DNA from: Luteolibacter flavescens
Lineage (GTDB): Bacteria; Verrucomicrobiota; Verrucomicrobiia; Verrucomicrobiales; Akkermansiaceae
Assembly: GCF_025950085.1 (NCBI RefSeq)
Contig: NZ_JAPDDS010000007.1
Coordinates: 186,001-250,000 of the forward strand
DNA length: 64,000 bases
Direction of reading: 5' to 3'
Below the pieces are notes generated by a model. The model did no database searches and was not told where the DNA came from. It saw only the letters and a list, made by a program, of their open reading frames with translations. Both the position numbers and the translations under genes were made by a program. Position 1 is the first letter of the stretch. Each line of letters opens with the position of its first letter. Below, in pieces: positions 24,516-34,881 of the stretch.

Positions 24516-25625
24516 ATGCGCGTCCTGCTGGCCTGCGACAAATTCAAGGGCTCGCTGGGCGCGGCGGAGGCCTGCGAGGCGATTCGTGCCGGCCTGCCCG
24601 ATGACTGGAGCATCGACATCTGCCCGATTGCCGACGGCGGCGAGGGATTTGTCGATGCGATGCTGGCAGGCAGTGGTGGCGATGCGGTCAACGCCCCCTG
24701 TGCCGATGCGCTGGGCCGCCCCATCGGCGCGAGCTACGGTGTCTATCGTAGCAATGACGAAGTCGTGGCGGTGCTGGAGATGTCCGCCGCCAGCGGCATC
24801 TGGAGAATCCCCGCGGGGGAACGACAGCCGCGGCTGGCCAGCACCCATGGGACAGGGTTGCTCATGCGCCACGCGATCAAAGTCTCCGGGGCGACCAAGC
24901 TGCTGATCGGCATCGGCGGCAGCGTCACGAATGACGGCGGCGCGGGCATGGCCGCGGCGCTCGGCGTGAAGTTTCTGGACGAGCAGGGCAGGGAGCTTCA
25001 GCCGATACCCGCCGATCTCGCGAATCTCCATGCAATCGATTTTTCCGGGCGGATCCCGTTGCCGGAAATCATCGTCGCGTGCGACGTGGACAATCCTCTT
25101 GCCGGTCCGCGCGGTGCCTCGGCGGTATTTGGCCCTCAGAAGGGCGCGACGCCGGAAGACGTGGAATTCCTGGATGCCGTGCTGTCAAAACTGGCCACGA
25201 TTTCAGAGGGGGAAGCCGAAGCCACAACTCCGGGTGCCGGTGCAGCCGGGGGTCTCGGATTCGGACTGCTCCGTTTCGCCGGTGCGAAGCTGGTGCCGGG
25301 TTTCGACCTTGTCGCGGATGCCCTCGGACTGGCGGATCGCCTGAGGTCCGCCGATCTGGTCATCACCGGCGAAGGCTCGCTGGACGTGCAGACGCTGGGC
25401 GGAAAGGGGCCTGCGGGTGTCGCTGCGATGGCGAAAGCGGCGGGCATTCCCGTGGCCGCAGTGGCCGGTCGCATCGAGGATGCGGTGCGGCCTCTTTTCG
25501 ATGCCTGCCTTTCCCTGGAGAGCTTCGGCCTGCCGGTTGCCGAGTCGATCGCGCGGGCGCCGGAGCTTGTCACCGCCCTCGTTGCCCAGCATGCGGACTT
25601 GCTCCGCGGGTTGGCCGCCCGCTAG
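24516..25625 (+). CDS. Glycerate kinase (GlxK/GarK type)
   Basis: A 369-residue glycerate kinase that phosphorylates glycerate with ATP, feeding the glyoxylate/serine routes into glycolysis. The N terminus MRVLLACDKFKGSLGAAEAC, IADGGEGFVDAM, GIGGSVTNDGGAGMAAALG near residue 130 and the C-terminal ITGEGSLDVQTLGGKGPAGV match the family. ATG 24516 is chosen; an open frame runs further up into yebC but lacks family sequence. It is followed 13 bases later by fabD. Confidence 0.92.
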   Translation: MRVLLACDKFKGSLGAAEACEAIRAGLPDDWSIDICPIADGGEGFVDAMLAGSGGDAVNAPCADALGRPIGASYGVYRSNDEVVAVLEMSAASGIWRIPAGERQPRLASTHGTGLLMRHAIKVSGATKLLIGIGGSVTNDGGAGMAAALGVKFLDEQGRELQPIPADLANLHAIDFSGRIPLPEIIVACDVDNPLAGPRGASAVFGPQKGATPEDVEFLDAVLSKLATISEGEAEATTPGAGAAGGLGFGLLRFAGAKLVPGFDLVADALGLADRLRSADLVITGEGSLDVQTLGGKGPAGVAAMAKAAGIPVAAVAGRIEDAVRPLFDACLSLESFGLPVAESIARAPELVTALVAQHADLLRGLAAR

Positions 25626-25638
25626 GACAGGCGGCGAC

Positions 25639-26565
25639 ATGAGCGACGTCGTTCTTCTTTTCTCCGGACAGGGCGCCCAGAAAGTGGGCATGGGCAAGGA
25701 CTTCCACGAGGCGTCGGAGACGGCGCGCGGGTTGTTCAAGAAAGCCGACGAGGCACTGGGCTTCGCGCTTTCCGAGGTGATGTTCGAGGGGCCGGATGAC
25801 GAGCTGACCCGCACTTCGCGCTGCCAGCCTGCACTGTATCTCCACGGGCTCGTCGCCTATGCGCTGCTGAAGGAGCGGGTGGGTGGCCTGAATCCCGTGG
25901 CTGCCGCGGGTCTCTCGCTGGGTGAATTCACCGCGCACGCCGCGGCGGGCACATTCTCTTTCGAGGACGGCCTGAAGATTGTCGCGCGCCGCGGTCTTTT
26001 CATGGAAGAGGCATGCCAGGCAACGCAGGGTTCGATGGCCGCGCTGATCGGTGGCGAGGAAGCCGCGGTGAAAGCCCTCGCTGCTGAGTGCGATGTGGAT
26101 GTGGCGAACTTCAATGCACCCGGCCAGATCGTCCTCTCCGGCACCGTGGCGGGCATCGACGCCGCAGTGGAAAAGGCCCGCGACCACGGCATCCGCCGCG
26201 CCATCAAGCTGAATGTCGCCGGTGCCTATCACAGCCGCCTCATGCAGTCCGCGCAGGACAAGCTCGCCACCGAGCTGGCGGGTGTTTCCGTGCAGTCCCC
26301 GGTGCTTCCGGTGGTGTGCAATTTCGGTGCGTCCGTCGTTTCGGAGCCTGCCGAGATCCGCAGCATGTTAGAGAAGCAGGTGACGGGCTCCGTTCGTTGG
26401 ACGGAATCCATTGAATTGCTCGTCGAAAAGGGCCATCGCACCTTCATCGAGCTTGGTCCCGGCAAGGTTTTGGCGGGTCTCGTCGCAAAAATTTCGAAGG
26501 ACGCAACGGTGTATTCCGTTGAGGATCTGTCGTCTTTGGAAGCGGTCGCCGAAGCGCTCGGTTAA
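25639..26565 (+). CDS. fabD: Malonyl-CoA:ACP transacylase
   Basis: A 308-residue cytosolic enzyme that loads malonyl groups on acyl carrier protein for fatty acid synthesis. Seen are LLFSGQGAQKVGMG at the N terminus, the nucleophile elbow AAGLSLGEFTAHAAAG near residue 90 and the catalytic-His segment VAGAYHSRLM near 195. The usual GHSLG reads GLSLG here, with Leu for His. The C-terminal ELGPGKVLAGLV is standard. The start ATG 25639 sits after a 13-base gap from glycerate kinase. No other fab gene is adjacent; tRNA-Asp follows. Confidence 0.93.
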   Translation: MSDVVLLFSGQGAQKVGMGKDFHEASETARGLFKKADEALGFALSEVMFEGPDDELTRTSRCQPALYLHGLVAYALLKERVGGLNPVAAAGLSLGEFTAHAAAGTFSFEDGLKIVARRGLFMEEACQATQGSMAALIGGEEAAVKALAAECDVDVANFNAPGQIVLSGTVAGIDAAVEKARDHGIRRAIKLNVAGAYHSRLMQSAQDKLATELAGVSVQSPVLPVVCNFGASVVSEPAEIRSMLEKQVTGSVRWTESIELLVEKGHRTFIELGPGKVLAGLVAKISKDATVYSVEDLSSLEAVAEALG

Positions 26566-26663
26566 ATGTGATGAAAAAGCCAAATTAGGTGTTGCGCTGA
26601 GGCGGGCTGCTGAGTAGCCTCTGCGCACGCCGCAAGGCGCACCAAGCAAGACAAACTACCAGT

Positions 26664-26740
26664 GGAGCGGTAGTTCAGTTGGTTAGAATGCCGCCCTGTC
26701 ACGGCGGAGGTCGCGGGTTCGAGTCCCGTCCGCTCCGCCA
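26664..26740 (+). tRNA. tRNA-Asp (anticodon GTC)
   Basis: A 77-base cloverleaf. The acceptor stem GGAGCGG pairs with CCGCTCC, the D arm lies at TAGTTCAGTTGGTTAGAA, the anticodon stem CCGCC/GGCGG holds the loop CTGTCAC with anticodon GTC at 26698-26700, and the T arm GCGGGTTCGAGTCCCGT carries the standard TTC loop. The discriminator base and CCA are encoded (ends GCCA at 26740). A rho-independent terminator follows 27 bases later. Confidence 0.97.
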
Positions 26741-26766
26741 CTCTTTTAGAGTGGTTTAGGTTAAAG

Positions 26767-26794
26767 AGCCGCCCTTCGGGGCGGCTTTCTTTTT
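26767..26794 (+). terminator. Rho-independent terminator after tRNA-Asp
   Basis: A perfect 8-bp stem AGCCGCCC/GGGCGGCT closes a TTCG tetraloop and is followed by TTCTTTTT. This stable UUCG-capped hairpin with a T run is a strong terminator for the tRNA transcript. Confidence 0.93.
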
Positions 26795-27202
26795 GCCCAT
26801 GAGTCGGCTTCTGCGCGATGACGACGGCGTGATCTCAACGACGACGAAACCGGCGAAAGGCAGAAGCTTCGCAAAGGTCTTCAAGTTCTAACAGACGGCT
26901 TCCTGGGAGCGCCGGTCATTAGACCGGCCCGAGTGGTCCTCCTTGCTCTCTCGTTCACGAGCGTTCCTCTGCTCGCGATGCCTCCTTTTCTCATTCTTCG
27001 GAGGGCGATGGCGAACGAACGAGCGAGTCCGGCAACACTGGTGAGCCGCATCACGGGCCTTCCTCTTCTTTCGTCAATTTCGACCGTTTCGTTGTCTCCC
27101 TCTGCCCGTCCCAAAATCCCGGCAGCCCCATTTCAAGCAGGTGGAGCATTTTAACCTCTCTCCACTTGGAAGTCTGCGATTTCCGCTCGTAGTATCCCGC
27201 AC
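26795..27202. repeat. Structured intergenic stretch, possible dispersed repeat
   Basis: About 400 bases without a convincing gene. It holds an 8-bp inverted repeat GCTTCTGC/GCAGAAGC (26807-26814 and 26860-26867). A perfect 7-bp hairpin GCCGGTC-ATTA-GACCGGC lies at 26911-26928. A larger imperfect palindrome spans about 26946-27027: outer arms CTCTCTCGTTC/GAACGAGCGAG with one mismatch and an inner CCTCC/GGAGG. Short frames exist on both strands (for example 26881-27114 minus) but their composition is Arg-rich and unlike neighbours. It could be a repeat element carried between genes. Confidence 0.5.
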
Positions 27203-28690
27203 ATGAGTTCTGGAGACCCGAATCACATCGAAGGCCTGCGACGGCACTCTCCCAAGGGCGGCTTCCCGTGGTTGCGAGCATCCGCATTCATCATCGTCCT
27301 TGCCGGCGTCATCCTGCCCTTCACGAAGCCCGGTCAGAAAATCCTCCGCGGGGTGAAGAACCTGCTCCAACCACCATCGGCACCGGCCGTGGTGGTGAAG
27401 AATGACGACTCAGGAGACCAGCTCCAGGATCTGGAAGCCCGGCACCGCCAGCAGATGGAGGAGCTGGAAGAGAACTACCAGCGCGACCTCGCCGCGCTGA
27501 AAAAGCAGGCGGACGATGCCGAGCGGCGAGCCACCGCGCCCGAGCCCCCGCTGTCCTCGCACACCGCCCAGAGCGGCGGCGATGTGCGTACGCTGCGCTC
27601 CGGCATTCCTTTCAAGACGGAGGTGAAGGTGGAGAAGGGCGGTATTGCCTCGATCGAGCGAAAGGACGCGAATTCCTACACCGCCGAATACACGCTGAAG
27701 ATCCGCGTGCCCGAGCCATCGAAGACGCTCGATGAACTCCACACCGTGAATCCGCGGCTGGCCAAGCTGCTGCCCGGCCTCCCGGTGATGATGGAAAAGG
27801 CGGAGGTCTCCCGTTGGTTCTACGAGCTCTACGACCGGAAGACGAGAAGCCTCCGCGCCGAGTCCACGAAGCTCAACGAGCTCCTGACGAAGCACAACTA
27901 CTACGACTGCGAGACGATGTTGAACCTGACGCATCCGGAGACGAATCGTAAGGTCTTCCTGCTTCAGGCGGAGATGGACGTGGTCTCGGATGGTTCAGAT
28001 GGCGACCGCTTGCCGACGATGCCCGATGCCATCGTGAACTCCACGCACTACCAGCCCTACACGAGCTACGGCTGGCCGAAGCAGACAGCCACACCGAACC
28101 CGATGATCGCGGGCTTTGAGAAGCGCATCGGCAATGCCAACCGCGAGATCGCGGAATCATCGACCACCGCCGAGCGCAAGACCTGGCTGCGCAACCGCAT
28201 CAAGGAACTCCAGCGCGGCATCGCGGACATGAAGTCGCGCAGCTTCCTGATCGCGGAGTATGATCCCTTCATCGTCATCCCCGTGAACCTGCTCACGGCC
28301 CGCGAATCCTTCGCGCCAAAGGCGGGCGACTACGCGGTGGTCGTGCACGGCGACAAGCTCTACCCGGCAATCGTCGGCGATGGCGGTCCATCCTTTAAAG
28401 TGGGCGAGGCCTCGCTGCGCATGGCGAAGCAGATCAATTCGCGGGCATCACCCTACAGTCGGCCGGAGTCCGATCTGGTCGTGACCTACCTCGTCTTCCC
28501 CGGTTCGCGCGAGGAGAAGAAGGGGCCGCCGGATTACGAGAAGTGGCGCGAGCGCTGCGGTGAACTGCTGAAGGAATGCGGCGGTCTCGGCGAGGGCGTG
28601 GAGCTGCATCGCTGGGAAAACCTGCTGCCGGATCTGACGCCACCGGCACCAACTCCGACGCCGGAAGCAACCCCGGCTCCGGGGCAATGA
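27203..28690 (+). CDS. Membrane-anchored protein with GH75 (chitosanase)-like C-terminal domain
   Basis: A 495-residue protein. One N-terminal transmembrane helix ([15 protein letters not shown], residues ~26-42) is followed by a coiled coil ([20 protein letters not shown], ~75-110). A second charged helical part ([16 protein letters not shown]) is followed by a compact domain. That domain contains [20 protein letters not shown] and [19 protein letters not shown] (about 375-415). The GD-G plus GEAS arrangement resembles the GH75 fungal-type chitosanase fold, where Asp and Glu at these places are catalytic. The tail is Pro/Thr-rich. Anchoring suggests the domain faces the periplasm. GH75 assignment is from memory of the motif only. 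It converges on hemW. Confidence 0.7.
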   Translation: MSSGDPNHIEGLRRHSPKGGFPWLRASAFIIVLAGVILPFTKPGQKILRGVKNLLQPPSAPAVVVKNDDSGDQLQDLEARHRQQMEELEENYQRDLAALKKQADDAERRATAPEPPLSSHTAQSGGDVRTLRSGIPFKTEVKVEKGGIASIERKDANSYTAEYTLKIRVPEPSKTLDELHTVNPRLAKLLPGLPVMMEKAEVSRWFYELYDRKTRSLRAESTKLNELLTKHNYYDCETMLNLTHPETNRKVFLLQAEMDVVSDGSDGDRLPTMPDAIVNSTHYQPYTSYGWPKQTATPNPMIAGFEKRIGNANREIAESSTTAERKTWLRNRIKELQRGIADMKSRSFLIAEYDPFIVIPVNLLTARESFAPKAGDYAVVVHGDKLYPAIVGDGGPSFKVGEASLRMAKQINSRASPYSRPESDLVVTYLVFPGSREEKKGPPDYEKWRERCGELLKECGGLGEGVELHRWENLLPDLTPPAPTPTPEATPAPGQ

Positions 28691-28692
28691 AT

Positions 28693-29778
28693 TCACGCGA
28701 GCTCGGCCGCGATGGGATCGACCAGTGGTGACCCCTCGCGGGTGAGCACCAGCGCGTCGCCGCGGATCTCGGCAAAGCCTTGCTCTAACAGGCGGGAAAC
28801 CGCGCCGCCGTCCACGAGCGAAAGCGGGACGCCTTCCTCAGTGCGCAGCATCAGCGCGATGCGCTCGAGCCGGCGTTGCTCCAGATCGAGCGATTCGCTT
28901 TCCACGATCGCATTGCCGAGCGTGCCGATCATGCGGACGTAGCCTGCGGTGTCGGCCAGGTTCTGCGTCCTCACGCCACCGAGCGTCGAGACCGCGGACG
29001 GGCCGAGGCCGAGGTAGTCCTCGCCGCGCCAGTAGCCGCGATTGTGCGAGGAGCGGAAGCCGGGCTGCGAGTAATTCGAGGTCTCGTAGTGCTCGTAGCC
29101 CGCGGCACCGAGCAGGTCATTCGCGAGGAAGAATTGCGTGGCGTCACGGTCTTCATCCGCATCCATGTCGCCGCGCTGCAGGCCCTCGAAGAATGCGGTG
29201 TCTTCCTCGTAGGTCAGATTGTAGGCGGAGATGTGATCCGGCTTCAGCGAGATCGCGGTTTCCAGCGTCTGCCGCCAGTCGTCATTCGAGAGGCCGGGAA
29301 TGGAGAACATCAGGTCGATGTTCACCACGGGCATCCCGGCTTCGCGGAGCACCTTCACGGCTTCCGCCGCCTGGGCGGGATCATGCTCGCGGCCGAGGGT
29401 CTGGAGCACGTGCGGGGTGAAGGACTGGATGCCGAGCGAGACGCGGGTGACGCCGAGATCGCGGAAGAGTCGGGCCTTCGCCACGTCGAAGGTAGCGGGA
29501 TTTGCTTCCAGCGTGACCTCGTCGAGCGAGTGGAGATCGAGGATTTCACCCAGCCCGCCGAAGAGCTTCCGTAGGTGGGTGGGCGAGAGCATGGAGGGTG
29601 TGCCGCCGCCCAGGTAGAGCGTGCGCGGCTTTTCCCCGAGCGCGGCAATCCTGCCGCGTGCCTCCTCCAGCAGCGCATCCGTGAACGCGCCGATGGAGGT
29701 GTCGCCCGGCGTGTGCTTGTAAAAGGAGCAGTAGGGGCAGACCCGGTGGCAAAACGGGATGTGGAGGTAGAGGAGCAT
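28693..29778 (-). CDS. hemW: HemW-like radical SAM protein (coproporphyrinogen oxidase-like)
   Basis: A 361-residue radical SAM protein. LYLHIPFCHRVCPYCSFYKH gives the CxxxCxxC cluster motif at the N terminus; LGGGTPSML, SLGIQSFTPHVLQTLGR, NIDLMFSIPG and LGLGPSAVSTLG follow, and a HemN-type C-terminal helical domain closes it. HemW members are thought to be heme chaperones rather than true oxygen-independent coproporphyrinogen oxidases. The start ATG 29778 is chosen right before the cluster motif, because the upstream extension is low-complexity. It is divergent from hemB, consistent with a heme function. Confidence 0.88.
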   Translation of the reverse strand: MLLYLHIPFCHRVCPYCSFYKHTPGDTSIGAFTDALLEEARGRIAALGEKPRTLYLGGGTPSMLSPTHLRKLFGGLGEILDLHSLDEVTLEANPATFDVAKARLFRDLGVTRVSLGIQSFTPHVLQTLGREHDPAQAAEAVKVLREAGMPVVNIDLMFSIPGLSNDDWRQTLETAISLKPDHISAYNLTYEEDTAFFEGLQRGDMDADEDRDATQFFLANDLLGAAGYEHYETSNYSQPGFRSSHNRGYWRGEDYLGLGPSAVSTLGGVRTQNLADTAGYVRMIGTLGNAIVESESLDLEQRRLERIALMLRTEEGVPLSLVDGGAVSRLLEQGFAEIRGDALVLTREGSPLVDPIAAELA

Positions 29779-29912
29779 CGGACCCGGACCGGCGGGCCGG
29801 GCAGGAGAGCACGGCGGCGGCGAGATGACCAGTGTCCGGGCGCGAAATGCCCTTTGCAAGTCCGGCGGGGAGGGGGAACATGGGGCGGGTTCCTCACAGC
29901 CCGCCACGCACG

Positions 29913-30896
29913 ATGCACATCCGTCCCCGTCGCAACCGCCGCACGCCGGCGATCCGCTCGCTGGTCCGCGAAAACACCCTCAGCCCTGCGGATTTCATCC
30001 TGCCGCTCTTCCTCCACGAGGATGCGGAGGACACGCCGATCGCCTCGATGCCCGGGGTCACGCGTTGGTCGCTGGAGGGACTGGTGAAGGAGGCGGGCGA
30101 GGCGCACGCGTTGGGCGTCCCTGCGGTGGTGCTTTTCCCGAAGATCGAGGAAGACCTGAAGACCCCGCACGCCGAGGAGGCATACAATGCCGAAGGACTC
30201 GTGCCGCGGACGATCCGCGCGCTGAAGGCGGCCTACCCGACGCTGTGTGTGATCACCGACGTGGCGCTCGATCCCTACAATTCCGACGGCCACGACGGCG
30301 TGGTGAAGCGGGACGAACGGGGAGAACTGCAGATCTTGAATGACGAGACGGTTGAGATCCTTTGCCTGCAGGCGCTCTGCCACGCGCACGCGGGGGCGGA
30401 CATCGTCTCTCCCAGCGACATGATGGACGGCCGGGTGGCAGCGATGCGCGCGGCTCTCGATGGCGCGGGCTTCGATCAGGTGTCCATCCTCAGCTACTCC
30501 GCGAAGTATGCGTCGGCCTACTATGGACCTTTCCGCGGGGCGCTCGACTCCGCGCCGAAGGAGGGCGACAAGAAGACCTACCAGATGGACCCGGGGAATG
30601 CCCGCGAGGCGATCCGCGAGGTGCTGCTGGACGAGGCGGAAGGTGCGGACATGGTGATGGTGAAGCCCGCCGGCCCCTACCTCGACATCATCACCCGGGT
30701 AAGGGAAAGTACGACGCTTCCCGTAGCTGCCTACCAGGTGAGCGGCGAGTATCTCATGATCGAGAGTGCCGCCGCCGCCGGATGGGTGGATGGCAAGGCC
30801 ATCGCGCTCGAAAGCCTCATGGGCATCAAGCGCGCCGGGGCCGACATGATCCTGACCTACTACGCGAAACGGGCGTCGCAGTGGTTGAAGGCTTGA
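29913..30896 (+). CDS. hemB: Delta-aminolevulinic acid dehydratase (porphobilinogen synthase)
   Basis: A 327-residue enzyme that condenses two 5-aminolevulinates to porphobilinogen. The metal-site segment reads DVALDPYNSDGHDGVV, with Ala and Asp in place of the Cys triad, so it is the zinc-independent, magnesium-type enzyme. The Schiff-base lysine regions are ILSYSAKYASAYYGPFRG and MVKPAGPYLDII. SPSDMMDGRVAAMR is conserved. Starts MHIRPRRNRR at ATG 29913; the frame open to 29832 is unlikely coding. It is divergent from hemW with 134 bases between. Confidence 0.94.
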   Translation: MHIRPRRNRRTPAIRSLVRENTLSPADFILPLFLHEDAEDTPIASMPGVTRWSLEGLVKEAGEAHALGVPAVVLFPKIEEDLKTPHAEEAYNAEGLVPRTIRALKAAYPTLCVITDVALDPYNSDGHDGVVKRDERGELQILNDETVEILCLQALCHAHAGADIVSPSDMMDGRVAAMRAALDGAGFDQVSILSYSAKYASAYYGPFRGALDSAPKEGDKKTYQMDPGNAREAIREVLLDEAEGADMVMVKPAGPYLDIITRVRESTTLPVAAYQVSGEYLMIESAAAAGWVDGKAIALESLMGIKRAGADMILTYYAKRASQWLKA

Positions 30897-30902
30897 TGGC
30901 GC

Positions 30903-31202
30903 TCACCGATTCCTCAAGAGGGATCGCCACTTCTTGGGGTCGGAATGTTGGTGGAAGAACGCCACCACAACGACCTCATCTGGATCCACCCGGAAAAAGA
31001 GGATGTAGGGGAACTTCGAGAGTAAAACCCTGCGATAGGGCGGGCTCAACAGATGAAAAGCTTCGGGAAACGGGCTGAGTTTCTCAACCGCGTCCGCGAT
31101 CTCGCTGAGTATCCTTTCCGGTAGTTCCGGACTTTGATCCTCATACCGGGTCAAGGCCTCTTCGATTTCCGCGAGGCAAACCGTGAGGAATCGAACGTTC
31201 AT
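30903..31202 (-). CDS. RelE/ParE-family toxin
   Basis: A 99-residue protein of the RelE/ParE toxin superfamily: LTVCLAEIEEALTRYEDQSP at the N terminus, then SPFPEAFHLLSPPYRRVLLS, PYILFFRVDPDEVVVVAFFH and the terminal DPKKWRSLL. These are small RNase- or gyrase-acting folds; which one applies cannot be told. It overlaps the antitoxin gene by 4 bases (ATGA) and is read after it, as usual for such pairs. It converges on hemB with 6 bases between stops. Confidence 0.85.
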   Translation of the reverse strand: MNVRFLTVCLAEIEEALTRYEDQSPELPERILSEIADAVEKLSPFPEAFHLLSPPYRRVLLSKFPYILFFRVDPDEVVVVAFFHQHSDPKKWRSLLRNR

Positions 31203-31426
31203 CGACCGAACCTCGCTTGAAGCGTCTTGATCGCTTCGGCGGCATCCACCGCCGCGATCTCCCCACGCTTGTAGGCCTCCCATCGGGAGTCGCACTCATC
31301 CTGAGCCTTCCGCTTCCAGTCGCGATCCGCTTCGACCTCCAGGCTCGTGTAGAGCAGGTCGGCCAAGCGGATGCGCGCGAGGGGCGGCAGCTTGAGTGCT
31401 TCTTCCTCAAGGGTGAGGGCGTCCAT
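31199..31426 (-). CDS. Addiction-module antitoxin (TIGR02574 type)
   Basis: A 75-residue protein. LEEEALKLPPLARIRLADLL at the N terminus and AYKRGEIAAVDAAEAIKTL at the C terminus are typical of the short antitoxins that accompany ParE-type toxins in Verrucomicrobia, Planctomycetes and cyanobacteria. It presumably binds the toxin coded directly downstream. A perfect 8-bp inverted repeat lies 15 bases before its start and could be the self-regulating operator. It begins 51 bases after the sdhA stop on the same strand. Confidence 0.85.
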   Translation of the reverse strand: MDALTLEEEALKLPPLARIRLADLLYTSLEVEADRDWKRKAQDECDSRWEAYKRGEIAAVDAAEAIKTLQARFGR

Positions 31427-31441
31427 GGGCGGAAACTATCA

Positions 31442-31460
31442 TTCCTCCCGAGGGGAGGAA
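31442..31460. promoter_or_regulatory. Inverted repeat before the antitoxin gene (possible operator)
   Basis: TTCCTCCC-GAG-GGGAGGAA is a perfect 8-bp inverted repeat with a 3-base spacer. It lies between the sdhA stop (31477) and the antitoxin start (31426). It has no T run, so a terminator for sdhA is unlikely. Toxin-antitoxin operons often self-repress through such palindromes. The purine-rich arm may also act as ribosome binding site on the minus strand. Confidence 0.45.
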
Positions 31461-31476
31461 AGTTGAAGTTTCCACC

Positions 31477-33447
<1,971 letters not shown>

Positions 33448-33483
33448 GGCTGGAAAGGTGTGGGAAAGGCGTTCGGTGAGGAA

Positions 33484-34188
33484 TCAGCGGCCGAATCCGA
33501 AGATGTAAATGGCGGCGGGGATGGAGACGAAGCCGATCCAGATGAAGGCGGCGTAGCCTTTCGAGACCACGGTGATGAGCGGGGCGGACTTCTTCGAGCG
33601 CAGGCCGAGCGTCTGGAACATGGCACCCACGCCGTGGCTGAGGTGCGAGCAGAGCAGCGTCATGGCCAGGACGTAGAAGGCCGAGACGTACCACACCGAG
33701 AAGCCATCGACGACCATCTGCCAGGCATCGTGGCGGCCCAGTTCATCGCGGTAGCTGCTGTAGGTATTCCCCAGCCGCAGGGTGAAGTGCATCAGGTGGT
33801 AGATCACGAAGACCAGGATCGTGATGCCGCTCCAGATCATGATGCGGGAAGACTTGCTCGTCTGGATGTTCGTCTCCTTCTCGTAGGCGGTGCGGGCTGC
33901 CCGGTTCTCCGCGGTCAGCGAGACCGTGGCGGCCACGTGGAGGACCACGGCACCCAGCAGGCCGATGCGTGCGACCCATACCCCGGCTCCGTGGAGGAAG
34001 TGGTGGAGGAACTGCGCGTAGTCATTGAATGCCTCACGGCCGAGGAAGACCACCAAGTTGCCCGTCAGGTGACCGGCCAGGAAGAGGACGAGGGCGAGGC
34101 CGGTGATGGCGACGATGTATTTCCGTCCGATGGAGGACTTCCAGACACGACAGACGATGGGAAAAGAGGAGCAGGCGGGTGCGTTCAT
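33484..34188 (-). CDS. sdhC: Succinate dehydrogenase cytochrome b subunit (type B, five helices)
   Basis: A 234-residue integral membrane subunit. Hydrophobic helices include YIVAITGLALVLFLAGHLTG, WVARIGLLGAVVLHVAATVS, RIMIWSGITILVFVIYHLMH, SAFYVLAMTLLCSHLSHGVG and AFIWIGFVSIPAAIYIFGFG. His residues in GHLTGN, LHVAAT, YHLMHF and SHLSHG are placed to bind two hemes, as in Wolinella- or Bacteroidetes-type enzymes. It anchors SdhA and passes electrons to or from menaquinone by family. First gene of the sdhCA pair. Confidence 0.92.
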   Translation of the reverse strand: MNAPACSSFPIVCRVWKSSIGRKYIVAITGLALVLFLAGHLTGNLVVFLGREAFNDYAQFLHHFLHGAGVWVARIGLLGAVVLHVAATVSLTAENRAARTAYEKETNIQTSKSSRIMIWSGITILVFVIYHLMHFTLRLGNTYSSYRDELGRHDAWQMVVDGFSVWYVSAFYVLAMTLLCSHLSHGVGAMFQTLGLRSKKSAPLITVVSKGYAAFIWIGFVSIPAAIYIFGFGR

Positions 34189-34301
34189 GGACGGTGGTTG
34201 CTGGACCGGCGCGCGCGAGATTTACGGGGTGCCCCCGTGGCCATGCAAGGGGAGAGTCCCGCGGCCACAGGATCGGCGGTGAAAAAAGCGATTGAAGCGG
34301 A

Positions 34302-34658
34302 TCAAAACGGCTTGGCGAGGCCGAGGTAGGCGGCCCCGATGCCGGAAAGGAGCACCACACCGAGCAGGGCGGGGGCGGGCATCACCTTCCTCTTCGCCAG
34401 CGCCGGAGCGGCACCGAGGACGAGCCACAGCACGATCTTCGCGTGCCACCAGCCGCCGGGGGCATTCGTCGCCCACTTGAAGGGCGGGCCGAAGAGCATG
34501 TGCAGGCCGATGAGCAGCAGGAGCATGAGGGAGACGCCGTGGAGGATATTCGCCCACTTCTTGGTATTCTCACCGGAAGCTGCGATAATGGCGCCCATGG
34601 CCGTGAAAACGCCCAGCGCACCGGCCAGGTGCAGGGTTTTGAGGAGGAAAGGATTCAT
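34302..34658 (-). CDS. Hypothetical four-helix membrane protein
   Basis: A 118-residue protein nearly all hydrophobic: LLKTLHLAGALGVFTAMGAI, HGVSLMLLLLIGLHMLFGP, HAKIVLWLVLGAAPALAKRK and ALLGVVLLSGIGAAYLGLA. His residues in helices 1 and 2 and a WWHAK motif are reminiscent of small heme- or quinone-associated membrane proteins, but no family is certain. It lies upstream of sdhC on the same strand with 113 bases between, so it may share its expression. Start ATG 34658; the extension to 34799 is not supported. Confidence 0.68.
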   Translation of the reverse strand: MNPFLLKTLHLAGALGVFTAMGAIIAASGENTKKWANILHGVSLMLLLLIGLHMLFGPPFKWATNAPGGWWHAKIVLWLVLGAAPALAKRKVMPAPALLGVVLLSGIGAAYLGLAKPF

Positions 34659-34881
34659 CCCCGCGAGTCTGGCCGGGCAGGACATCTGGGCAAGGGAAAC
34701 CTCCCCGCGTATCATGCTACTTTCGGCGAGTGCCACGGAGTCCGTTCTCTTGTCTTTGACACGGCTGTCACGGCCCCAGCATGTTCGGGAGGTGATCATA
34801 CCGCATTTTTGGGCTGAAGCGCGCTTGCAGACAAAGAGTGCCGGGCGTCAGGTCACCGTGCGGCGCTGGGGGTGGTCGGAG

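Noticed and set aside
26881-27114. Small minus-strand frame of 77 codons in the intergenic region
   Set aside because: Arg-rich, no ribosome site or family, and it overlaps hairpins; more likely a repeat read as protein.
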